DNA of 64,000 nt from Branchiostoma floridae (Eukaryota > Chordata > Leptocardii > Amphioxiformes > Branchiostomatidae), in contig NC_049997.1 in NCBI RefSeq assembly GCF_000003815.2, positions 6,411,204-6,475,203 of the forward strand. The letters run 5' to 3'. Numbering within the stretch: the first letter of the stretch is position 1; each line of letters begins with the position of its first letter. Of this stretch, positions 56,501-64,000 are shown one piece after another. The notes under the pieces are model-generated. The model did not search any database and had not been told where the DNA came from. It saw only the letters and a list, made by a program, of their open reading frames with translations. The translations under genes were made by a program, and so were the position numbers.

Positions 56501-57896
56501 GCATAACTTCCATACAATGGATGAATTTCAGTTGAAACAGCAAGAGGCGGAGCGACGGGCGCAGGAGGAGAAGAAGATCCAAGACCTGAAATTTACACTG
56601 TTGGAGGAACAAGCTAAAGCGGAAAAGGTAAAATATAAACTCGGCACAAAAAGTTTGGAATATTGAATATGCTGATCATATTTCAGTTGTTTTTCCATCA
56701 ATTTAACTCTTTTATATCATTAGAAAGCTTGTGTGCATTTCCCGCCATGATATACAACTTATTATCATTGTAAATTCATGGTGACGAGCACCAGGCCTAC
56801 TTACATGAGGGGTCACAAAAATAAAGTGCCAAAATTACCCTACTGAAGTCATACACGCTGTTCGGTTAATTTCCATTCGTTGGTATTGACCTGTGCACGA
56901 ATACAACTTGCATAAACAGGACACATTAATCGGAGCCACTGTTACTCTTTATTCAAGTACACAAGTTGACCCAAGAGGCGTTCAATCGAGTGCTGTTGGA
57001 AGGCCATTATACCCTAACACCAGCATCATGGAGGTACTAGTAGTCTGCAATGGTCCTTGCTCTGCGTTATAATCTTGCAGAATTGCATTTAGTCCCATAT
57101 TGAAGAAGTAAGACATTGCGACTGGATAGAGAATGGAGGTTGCCTGGGATGATGATGAACCTTGTTTTTCCTCTGTCAGTTATACCGACCACATTATGGC
57201 CCCGTCGCACTTTGATATGGATATCCGAATGGCTAAATGTACTCTAATCAAATGTTCCGTATACCAAAAATGATGTGAACATTAAGGATTGATGATTGAA
57301 TTATTGGCACCAACGCTGATACCAACAGGACGATATAGTGTTAAATACAAGTAGGGAAATTTCGTCACATTTTTGGTGAGATACTCACGTCAGCAGACCT
57401 GATGCTCGTTAACACATGTACAATGAAATTGATTCAGAACTACAGAAATATTACAAACCAAAGTTAATATTCTGAACTTAGTGGCCAAGTTCATATAGTA
57501 GTATAGGTATTTTCAAGGAGCTTTTAGGGACAATATCTACAATAGCTAAATGGTTTTGAGAAACAAAAGGCCTCATTTTATTAAGTACAGTATCCTTAGA
57601 AGAATTTGATGATCGGCAAATGCACAAATCATATTAAAATTGCACTTCTCCAGCAAAAGCTAGATCAGTTTAAAACCTTTGCTCTACATTGTTTTATTGC
57701 CGGCTTGCTGTTACATCATAGTGATAAAACCCAATCTTTTCGGCTCCTGCAAATATTTGAATGAACGATCTGCTTTCACATTTTCCAGGAGCGCAATGAG
57801 AGGGAACATGCTAATATGATGGAAATGATAATGGCTCTTCAGCGGCAACAGGCAGACATGAACAAGCAGATGATGGAGTTGATGAAGCGAAAGTAG
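45773..57896 (+). CDS. Guanylate-binding-protein-like GTPase, frame broken in this assembly
   Basis: Large dynamin-superfamily GTPase of the GBP type, in vertebrates an interferon-inducible attacker of intracellular pathogens. Exons: (gap)45773-46028, 47123-47245, 53003-53174, 53296-53551, 53732-53886, 54130-54224, 54435-54595, 54894-55062, 55318-55504, 55702-55866, 56532-56627, 57789-57896; stop TAG 57894. P-loop ICGPCRTGKSYILSR, switch region TFGIWMGTK, G3 motif VLLDSEGIG, then FFPDFLWLLRDVSLKM and FFPSVECAKLERP, a helical middle domain and a charged coiled-coil tail ending MELMKRK with no CaaX box. Problems: the G3 motif is out of frame with the exon start (G run 47209-47213), TAG at 55439-55441 is in frame, and about 45 residues normally between G3 and FFPDF have no exon. 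These may be real decay or assembly error. A 5-kb insertion fills the intron 47246-53002. Poly(A) signal 58575-58580. Confidence 0.85.
46744..46870. repeat. Dispersed repeat, inverse of 16132-16345
   Basis: GATGTGTTACGCCGAAGGGC, GGTAATACCGGCTATATTG and two copies of ATTGATACAGATA are the reverse complement of the repeat in the polycystin-like gene. In the first GBP intron. Confidence 0.55.
47573..47593. repeat. Poly-G tract
   Basis: About 20 consecutive G in the GBP intron shortly before the second N gap. Such a run stalls polymerases and may explain the nearby gap. Confidence 0.9.
47753..47852. other. Assembly gap (100 N)
   Basis: A run of 100 N. It falls at the outer end of the left arm of the 5-kb inverted duplication, so the true end of that element and possibly a GBP exon are hidden. 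Confidence 0.99.
48599..49237. mobile_element. TTAA-target MITE, copy B (639 bp)
   Basis: TTAA at 48595-48598 and 49238-49241 flank inverted ends (CGGTGCACACACC and GGGGTGTGCACCG). Over most of its length it is related, in inverse orientation, to 31983-32883 (shared blocks AACTCAAACACGGACCCTCG-like and ATTTGCACC). The right arm of the host inverted duplication has TCAA at 52092-52095 and no insert, so it is the empty site. Confidence 0.85.
49329..49457 (+). pseudogene. Truncated inverted copy of the zinc-finger gene start
   Basis: Codes the same first 34 residues as the minus-strand gene (MPHACDTCSKEFSRKANLVR, HREGIHGDVSESAS), then departs at the end of the arm (DKGTYYMS) and stops at 49455-49457. 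It has its own copy of the upstream CCAAT/TATA-like region, so it could be transcribed. Confidence 0.75.
49440..51060. repeat. Array of AP-1-like palindromes (ATGAGTSACTCAT)
   Basis: About twenty copies of the 13-mer ATGAGT-C/G-ACTCAT, spaced irregularly and mixed with CATAT, CA/TA and TG microsatellites. To the left of about 50.33 kb the middle base is mostly C (GAGTCACTCAT); to the right it is G (GAGTGACTCAT), i.e. the array itself is an inverted repeat. Around 50485-50600 the motif sits in a roughly 31-bp tandem unit with GTTGCGTTGTATATGTGT. Each 13-mer contains a TGACTCA (AP-1) site. Confidence 0.85.
51372..52004 (-). CDS. Small acidic protein with one C2H2 zinc finger
   Basis: Single-exon frame of 210 residues, ATG at 52004 preceded by a CCAAT/TATA-like promoter. 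Residues 5-26 form one C2H2 finger (CDTCSKEFSRKANLVRHREG then IH; C-x2-C-x12-H-x4-H). Residues 35-140 are Ser/Asp/Glu-rich and disordered. The last 65 residues (TIPLTHYESDVPQRVIKETK, AGKTFYLINFAALP, KNWVSEQTLMKKYGYLVLK) have a chromodomain-like look that I cannot confirm. It is carried by the inverted duplication, perhaps as captured cargo or a regulatory protein. No transposase motif seen. Confidence 0.6.
   Translation of the reverse strand: MPHACDTCSKEFSRKANLVRHREGIHGDVSESASEEVVMDAETEHYRPPDIFDDASHTSTDEDDTEPISSSEDDNDESMMSQEDKEDDSLDEDSSVIGSPDEHSTTETEDDSDSENTDWSEIGSSDEGEEHDYDSGDEEEWTLYRDWTIPLTHYESDVPQRVIKETKRAGKTFYLINFAALPHRSTEIVHSKNWVSEQTLMKKYGYLVLK
52045..52092 (-). promoter_or_regulatory. 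Promoter-like CCAAT and TATA-like boxes of the zinc-finger gene
   Basis: On the minus strand CTGATTGGACG (inverted CCAAT, about 52079-52089) precedes TTCATAAAGG (TATA-like, about 52050-52060), about 50 bp before the ATG. The same block is duplicated at 49244-49290 on the plus strand in the left arm. Confidence 0.4.
53732..57896 (+). CDS. GBP-like gene: helical and coiled-coil exons
   Basis: Exon 53732-53886 opens the middle domain (LSIMAKEYVEAVNDPNSIPA), as in GBPs (a stretch of residues before the helical bundle). Exons 54130-55062 continue it (MELHNASFREATVTLLKKVG; ENSRVFCQETFQRLFDPIR). Exons 55318-55504 to 57789-57896 make a long heptad-rich tail (AREAEAELKAREQKRELELL; QQQHKEQMEK; LKQQEAERRAQEEKKIQDLK; MALQRQQADMNKQMMELMK). 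The TAG at 55439 falls inside the first of these tail exons. Confidence 0.85.
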
Positions 57897-60235
57897 TTGT
57901 TTAACTTAACTGACATAAAAGCGTCTTCAATACATTAAATGAAAATGCATGGAAATGGCCTACTTGTATCAGTCACCATCGTTCATATATGCAGACAATT
58001 TATTCTTTCAACTTAAATTTAGGAACTTCACACTTTGGCTAATATTAGTACATTATTGCAAGTCTGCAATAGTCATCTGTCCTAAACAATGTTATGAGTA
58101 ACGCCCTTGCAGCTCGGGCTGAAGAAGATTGGATCACCTTGTAACGGTTATCATGCTGTGCTGTGTAAAGGAATCCGACTTCTCGAATCATGTATATGTC
58201 CAAACCTTGCTGTTGCATCAACTTTGTATCCATTGTTACGTGTTACATTGTTACTTGTTATTTTAACCAGAGTGTTTAAAGTCAGGCCTTATAGAGCGTG
58301 ACACTTCTCCGTTGGTAACGTCTATATTCAAAGTATGATTGTATACCAAGTAGACACATGTATGACCTAAGTATCAAGTCTTCAAAATTGTAACCCTGTC
58401 TGGGTAATTGTAGACATGTATTCAATGTGCGTGGAGCAGATGCCTGTGTGTAAGAGGAATGAAATCATGTCTATCTCTAAAGCTGATCGGCTATTATTCC
58501 TGGTGGCAAATTTGCACCAATTGGCGAGTTGTTGGCGCCTGTTAGCGAATGTCTTTTGCTCCACGTATATTGTAAATAAATGTCTATAATTACACATTCG
58601 GCTTAATATCTAACTTAAGGATATCTAACTTAATACACGTGATATCTTAAATCATCATTAAAATAATATTTGAACAAAGTAATCTACATGTACACTGTGA
58701 ATGTAGATATGTCATCAAACTGTATATTCTGAAATCACTTAAAGTTTCAACAATCGAATACGCTTCTTTTTATAGATCATCTACACTCTTATATTATATA
58801 AAATGTATATCAATCTATATAATCGCATCGAAATATACAAACTATTTTACAATTTACTCCTTTTAAAGGTGGATAGTTTTATAATTATGAAGACTATTTG
58901 AAAGTACCAAGGAGCAATGTATCTTGAACTTTTAGTTGATACACGTGCCTCTTTTTAGTGACATACCTTGGGGAGCGATTTAGTGTCCACCAACATCTGC
59001 TTGGAGATTACCGTGACTGGACCTTAGTCTATATTGTTTACCCCAACATGGGATTGTTTCAACGCGAGACCTTATAAAGTCATACAGAGGTCAATATTGT
59101 GTGTAGTTTAGGGGCATTACCTTTTGTTGGGCAGCAACAGAACAATTTGGTACGCCGACCTGTATGCCTGGAATCCAGTCTCCTTGTGGCTCGGCCTATC
59201 GTAGTTAGTGCAGGCTCTCTACGGGGCCAGTGCAGCTCTCAGCCGCCGGGGTAGGAGTTTTGCACGGTGGGAGTTTGCCATCCACGGGGGGCTTTTGATT
59301 AACTCCCACTGGGCAAAGTCCTACCGGGAAAATGCTACCGGGTGTGAATGATTACCCCGGCGGCTGAGAGCTGCACTGGCCCCGTAGAGAGCCTGCACTA
59401 ACTACGATAGGCCGAGCCACAAGGAGACTGGATTCCAGGTTCTGCCATTGACCTGGGAAGGAACAAGCTGTGGTGTGGTTGCTTTACCGCACGCGTGGAT
59501 TTGGAGTTTGCACTGTGAAGTTTTAATTTGTTCATGAAGAGAACAAACATCGTAACAATGCAGCTTGAGTACATTCATTTTATTTTATAGGTACATTTGG
59601 CGGGGCAAGATGACGATGCTTAGAGCACAACGAAGTATATTGGCCTACGTGTTACACTTTGGGTTGGTCATAACTTGGTCATAACTTGAAACCTATGAGC
59701 TGTAAAACCTACGGTGAAGACCATTGCAATTAGGTATTCTATTGTGATAAAATTATCTGTCAATTGGTCATTTCGTGACATATGAAACACAAGAACAATG
59801 AGGGAGAAGCTTAACGCCTTTTCTTGATCATATCAAAGGACTTTCCACCCGAACAGGTGTGTCACGGACCCTTCCCAGGTGACTTTGCACACCTGTAGTC
59901 GTTTGCCCCAGGCTGTTACGCAATGCGTGGTTCTCGTCAATAGGAGGTGGCAGTTTGTGATTCAGGGAGAGACCGAATATTCAAAATTTGACTAAGATAT
60001 TCTTTGATGGACGCAGATAGCCCTGAGTTTTAGGTCAGCTTATATCCGGTAAAAAGGGCTACTTGAGAAGTTTCCATTCGGTGACCGACGGTTTTTCTAG
60101 CTGCGTCACTAAGGACTTGCAACCCGGAAGTGTCTCTTAAGCGGGAAAAGGACCACTTATCTGCAGTTAAGTCTTCACCACAGCGGTTCTAGGAAGCAAA
60201 TTTAAAGAAGGACAAGATAGTCAAGAAATACTAAG
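57897..60235. other. Spacer: GBP 3' UTR, perfect hairpin, DED gene promoter region
   Basis: 57897 to about 58600 is GBP 3' UTR (AATAAA 58575-58580). 58600-59160 is AT-rich with no feature seen. 59167-59439 is a perfect inverted repeat. 59840-60235 holds AGGACTTTCC (kappaB-like, about 59838), CCCGGAAGTG (ETS-like, 60123) and GCGGGAAAAGG (60140), then a probable untranslated first exon ending AAG|GTGAGC at 60235. Confidence 0.5.
59167..59439. repeat. Perfect 87-bp inverted repeat (hairpin element)
   Basis: Arms 59167-59253 and 59353-59439 are exact reverse complements (outer end CCTGGAATCCAGTCTCC, inner end GCCGCCGGGGTA) around a 99-bp spacer rich in CGGTGGGAG and CCTACCGGG phrases. No target duplication visible. 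Could be a young MITE, a processed hairpin RNA source or an assembly inversion. Confidence 0.85.
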
Positions 60236-60984
60236 GTGAGCAGCAGTTTACTTATTCCAGCTTTGAAGATCAGATAAACGACGCAATGTGTTAAGAGACA
60301 CACGCGTACACGTGTTGTGCCCTCCCACCCCTGGATACGACGACACTGGTGACGTGGTCGATTCCTCGTGAAATCAATGAATGTTTAGTTACATGTTTTA
60401 AAAGATACTGAACGTGGTGTGGCATAGAAAATATATTCATCAAATGAAGTACACAATAAAGAACGGGGTTTGTGTTTATTATTATGGAGTTTACCTGACT
60501 CGTGCCCAGGTAAATGTTTATTTTGTGGTGGCGTTGAATGCATAATGAAGCTCTTCACAGCGCCACAACGGAATGGAGCTCTTTTCAGTCTTTTGCTTTG
60601 GCTTAGGCACAGCGTTAAGCAAGCCGTGTCATGATCAAGGGCTCTGTTATAACATCAAGTTACTACAGAGCCGACTATGAGACTAGGTATATTACCCAAG
60701 TAGCAGAATAGTCTGAACAGTTCAGCCTTCCCTCCCACTGTTGTTGACACAAACGAGCTGGTGTGTATGTACCTTGTTACCTGTCACAACAGATTTGTAT
60801 TAAAGACTCGTCTGAGATGGAATTATTCCGACTTTCATGGATTTGTCCAGATATATGTAGCAACTTAGCTAAATGGATTTGAATACCAGTTTGAATGTAC
60901 AACCGTCACACTTTGAGTTTATTTACCCGTGGAGGGTAACCTTTTACTATAATATGCCGTATGTTACTCTTGACAGTGACCACC

Positions 60985-61248
60985 ATGGCGTCTGCACAGA
61001 GTGACTCTGAGCTATCCCCTCGCAACAAGCTTTATTTGAAAATCAGTGAAAGTTTATCTGAAGACCAAGTGAAAAATTTGCGAGCTATGTTGATCACTGA
61101 TCATAATTTTGGCAAAGAAAAAATTGAGACTGCGACACCCCATGAGATCTTCAACATGTTGGAAGATGAGCACAAAATAGGCGAAGGAAACCTCGGATTG
61201 CTGATAGAGCTGTTGAAATCCCTTGGTGAAACACAATGGGCTAATTAG
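60985..61248 (+). CDS. Death Effector Domain (DED) protein
   Basis: ATG at 60985 in a good context (CACCATGG) just after an acceptor at 60978 (CTTGACAG). 87 residues form one DED: SPRNKLYLKISESLSEDQV, LRAMLITDHNFGKEKIE, ATPHEIFNMLEDEH, GEGNLGLLIELLKSLGE. Helix pattern and the LL-x-x-L-L-K-S-(L/I)-G end are as in FADD/caspase-8-type DEDs. An untranslated exon would end at 60235. If unspliced it ends at TAG 61246. A donor at 61225 (CTTG|GTGAAA) has the right phase to join the coiled-coil exon at 61829, giving DED-coiled-coil. Lies directly downstream of the GBP-like gene. Confidence 0.8.
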   Translation: MASAQSDSELSPRNKLYLKISESLSEDQVKNLRAMLITDHNFGKEKIETATPHEIFNMLEDEHKIGEGNLGLLIELLKSLGETQWAN

Positions 61249-61828
61249 TTGCATGAGGAGGAAAGTAAGTAGATATTGGAACATTTTACGTCATGACACC
61301 AAATTACCTTCGTCAATACGGTTGGCGTGCAAATACAGGTTTAGTTTGTTGTTGGCGTTTTGACTGCTGGATCATCATTTCAATATATTCAAAACACTCG
61401 AGCAGGTAACGTTAATGGTTTGTAGAATAGTATGACATGATACCAAAAGTTTTGACCTCGGGATGATTTTAATGATTTTCGTGCCCATATTTTATAACAC
61501 TTTGATAATGATAAAGTTTATTGCAAATTCTTGCCCGTGGGCTAATTTCAGGTAACATAAAAGATTCAAACAGTGTAAAAACTGTCTACTCTAGTGTCTA
61601 CTCTACTCTAAAGCTAGTAAAAGCTAACTCTAGAGCTATTGGGTTCGACTCCTTTTTCGAAGGCAGTGGAGGATGAACGATCCCACCTTGTCTATTGTGT
61701 GGGGGTTTTGTGATGTTAGAAGGAGAATTGTTTTCTTTTTGTCTGTGAATGTGGGGAAGTTTGGGTGGAATTTGATGGCCTCTTTAAACAACTTTTTTTT
61801 TATATTATGCTTCCCGCTTATCCTATAG

Positions 61829-63488
61829 TGCACCAAAGAGACAAACAGTCACAGGACATGGAGAAGACTCAGGAGGAAGCTCAGCAGAAAACGGATGAAC
61901 AGCACAAGGAGCAGATGGAGAAGGTACTAATGACTATTCACCTGCGATGTTGGTGCGTCAAGCGATTAGAAACCATTTTTGATGCATTCCCCAAATTTTG
62001 TAGAATATCTATTAAAAACAATAGACTAATTTTATATTTCTACTAAAAGCACAAAATCCCACCATCATACAGAACCTGGGACAGTTCATTAACCTCTGCC
62101 TTCAAAGAAGAAGTCAAACCCGATAATAGTATTCATTATATCCTCATATAATAGTTGATTAGACGCTAGTTTTATGTACCACACTATCTACTTCTCTTAG
62201 TCTTTGATGTGAAATTAGCCTTCGGGCATGATTTTGCAAATAAACATGATATGAATTAAAAACGATGCCAACCAGTTTGTTTCACGTTTAATGTAAAGTA
62301 TGGCCAAGAATTAAAAGTATTTCAGAATATGTACACAAACGATATTGACACATTCAATTTCATAGAGAAATCATAAAAATTCAATAAAGCACTCGGTAAG
62401 TTACAAATTGGATATAACACGTTAACTAAGACAGCAAAAAATGTTGCATGAACAAACAATAGCTCTGTCCAAATGCAATTGAAAATGAACGTCAGCTTTA
62501 TGTTCTTTTATACCGGCTTGCTGTTGTTCCGTACCAGGTGAAACTTTCTGGCACTCGGAAACATCTGTGTATGAATACGTTTATGAAGGTTAGACATCCA
62601 GATAAGCAATATTCAACAACAGATCTACAACGTAACCCCACCTTAAACCGGAAGGGAGGACTCCGCGTAAAACTTTCCAGTACTTGGGACCCCGCCTTGC
62701 ATCAGAAAGGACAATAGTTTTTCCTATAGTGTTGTCTGACCATAGGAACTATCCTAACATGATTTACATTTGAATAACTTTTTGCATATGACCCTAACGA
62801 TCTAGTGCTTAAACCATTTTTTTCTTAGTAGTTAGCTGTACTTGTATGGAATTGTTCTGCTAGTTAATTCTACTGATGCTGAAGAAGAGTGATGGATGTC
62901 ACTCGAAACGTCCGGACGTAAATATCCGTTTTTTTATCCAGTTGTAGAGATTAAATTGCATTTGAATTTGTATGAATCATCTGCTGCAAGTATACAAAAG
63001 TAACGGGTTCCGCACTGGTGTTCCAGTGCTGAATCAATGGGTCGAATCGGCCTCAGCACTGGTTTTCCAGTGCTGAAGAAACGTCAGCACTGGTTTTCCA
63101 GTGCTGAACGGCCTTGTTCCAGTGCTGGAGCTCCCTCAGCACTGGAATTCCAGTGCTGAACCTAATGCGAGCACTGGATTTCCAGTGCTGAACTTCTCCG
63201 AGCACTGGTTTTCCAGTGCTGGTTTTCCAGTGCTGACAGGAGGGCTTTGAGTGCTGAAGCTGCCTCAGCACTGGATTTTCACTTCAGCACTGGTGTTCCA
63301 CTTCAGCACTGGTGACAGAGGAGACCGTTACTTTTGTATATTTGCTCATCTGCTTCCACATTCTCCAGGAGCGCAAAGAGAGGGAAGATGCCGAGTTGAC
63401 GAGGATGATGCTGGATATACAGCGAAAACAGGACGAACTGGACAGGGACGTGCTGGCCATGTTGCGCAAAGCTCGACCACCTAATTAG
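61829..63488 (+). CDS. Duplicated GBP coiled-coil tail exons, possibly joined to the DED
   Basis: Exon 61829-61923 (SQDMEKTQEEAQQKTDEQHK, EQMEK) is a paralogue of GBP exon 55702-55866. Exon 63369-63488 (ERKEREDAELTRMMLDIQRK, QDELDRDVLAML, stop TAG 63486) is a paralogue of the last GBP exon 57789-57896. The introns between are also related to those of the GBP gene, but the counterpart of exon 56532-56627 is missing, so a segment duplication later lost its middle. The exons are in phase with each other. The product would be a charged coiled coil. Confidence 0.7.
62580..62960. repeat. Dispersed repeat in the DED-gene intron
   Basis: TGAAGGTTAGACATCCAGAT at 62584 and GATGGATGTCACTCGAAACG at about 62892 belong to the family also seen at 6515, 9580 and 2990. 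Non-coding. Confidence 0.5.
62991..63340. mobile_element. TA-flanked MITE filled with a 22-bp palindrome array
   Basis: Perfect 16-bp inverted ends TATACAAAAGTAACGG (62991) and CCGTTACTTTTGTATA (63325-63340). Inside, about nine copies or half-copies of CAGCACTGGNNTTCCAGTGC(TG) lie every 25-40 bp. It is inserted 28 bp before the acceptor of the last tail exon (63369). The paralogous GBP intron before 57789 reads GCAAATATTTG at this point without an insert. Confidence 0.85.
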
Positions 63489-63534
63489 CGAGAAAACTTA
63501 CTGCTCAGCGTAAGTATTGTTTACTCCTGTAAAC

Positions 63535-63819
63535 GGCATCCTCCTATGCAGGGACATCCAACAGCCAAACCGCCTGTGTGGATGAACCCTGCTCTTTTAA
63601 CCGTCACTCTTAGTTCCTGTGGACGCCTCCCCCAACAACCAGCTGCCAGCCAATCAGAGGAGAGGCTTTCCGATTTCAAAATCCGGGTCTCGCATATATA
63701 AGGCTAAGCTCATTAATACTTATAAGCACGGCGGTAAGGAACTAAGGGTGGCGGCTGAAAGAGCAGGGCACATCCAGACAGGCAGTTTGGCAGTTGGATG
63801 TCCCTGCGTAGGAGGATGG
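63535..63819. repeat. Imperfect inverted repeat around a CCAAT/TATA core
   Basis: Arm 63535-63630 (CATCCTCCTATGCAGGGACA...CTTAGTTCC) is the imperfect inverse of 63730-63819 (GGAACTAAGG...TGTCCCTGCGTAGGAGGATG). Between them lie CCAAT at 63650-63654 and TATATAA at 63695-63701. Confidence 0.7.
63650..63701 (+). promoter_or_regulatory. CCAAT + TATA core promoter-like segment
   Basis: GCCAATCAG and, 45 bp later, GCATATATAAGG are at standard promoter spacing. Transcription would start near 63730, the beginning of the right inverted arm. What is transcribed is unknown; the coding content downstream to the window end is not convincing. Confidence 0.45.
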
Positions 63820-63969
63820 TAAACGGATGGTCCACAAGACAACTAGACCTAAGAAAACAGCCGACTTGTTCCAATTACTGTCCATAATACACAATGACGT
63901 CAATATATCATACAAAAATCGTGTTTTTCGGCACTAACATTTTTGTTAAAACTAATACATTCATTCGAT

Positions 63970-64000
63970 CAGGGCTCGAAACTTTTTCTGCATACCTGCA
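63970..64000 (+). mobile_element. Start of a second CAGGGCTC repeat, cut by window end
   Basis: CAGGGCTCGAAACTTTTTCT matches the ends of the repeat at 44562-44879. Only the first 31 bp lie in the window. Confidence 0.6.

Noticed and set aside
63005-63320. CRISPR-like array (regular 22-bp repeats)
   Set aside because: The repeats are palindromic, the spacers are unequal and short, and the array is bounded by transposon-type inverted ends in an animal genome.

Overview
This is an animal nuclear genome window, most likely from a lancelet (amphioxus, Branchiostoma). The evidence is long intron-rich genes with GT-AG junctions, exon-shuffled sushi/EGF/FN3 modules on phase 1-1 exons, death-fold proteins in unusual combinations, dense MITE-like elements, non-LTR retrotransposon remnants, microsatellites, and two 100-N assembly gaps (45673-45772, 47753-47852). 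The genus is an inference from gene content and repeat style.

Layout. (1) 1-21.9 kb, + strand: a polycystin-1-like receptor-channel whose 5' end lies outside the window. I reconstruct 33 phase-consistent exons, about 2,225 residues: Cys-rich head, four sushi, two EGF-like, two FN3, acidic/Ser-Thr linker, GAIN/GPS, PLAT, and eleven candidate membrane segments ending in a polycystin pore. A downstream exon encodes a Ulp1-like protease with its catalytic Cys replaced by Ser, plus a PHD finger; it is in phase with the polycystin tail. (2) 21.9-25.8 kb: intergenic. (3) 25.8-42.8 kb, - strand: a complete 20-exon gene of about 1,273 residues with the order ankyrin array - ZU5 - UPA - Death domain - trypsin-like serine protease (FAM111-like). 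Its ankyrin exons grow by about 250-bp exon+intron duplication and are interrupted by several transposons. (4) 42.8-45.7 kb: head-to-head intergenic region with a perfect kappaB site and a CRE. (5) 45.7-57.9 kb, + strand: a guanylate-binding-protein (GBP) GTPase. Its coding frame is broken in this assembly by a one-base excess in a G run, an in-frame TAG and a missing G-domain segment. A 5-kb inverted duplication carrying a small zinc-finger gene sits in its intron. (6) 58.6-60 kb: spacer with a perfect 87-bp inverted repeat. (7) 60.2-63.5 kb, + strand: a Death Effector Domain (DED) gene followed by a partial duplicate of the GBP coiled-coil tail. (8) 63.5-64 kb: an inverted repeat around a CCAAT/TATA core and the start of another repeat.

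How the parts may work together (inference): the protease-tipped ZU5-UPA-Death protein, the GBP GTPase and the DED protein lie side by side, so 25-63.5 kb reads as a candidate innate-immunity or cell-death cluster. ZU5-UPA followed by a death fold recalls PIDD1 and the FIIND of NLRP1/CARD8. Here the chain ends in its own protease instead of recruiting a caspase, which is the most unusual architecture in the window. The polycystin gene is functionally unrelated.
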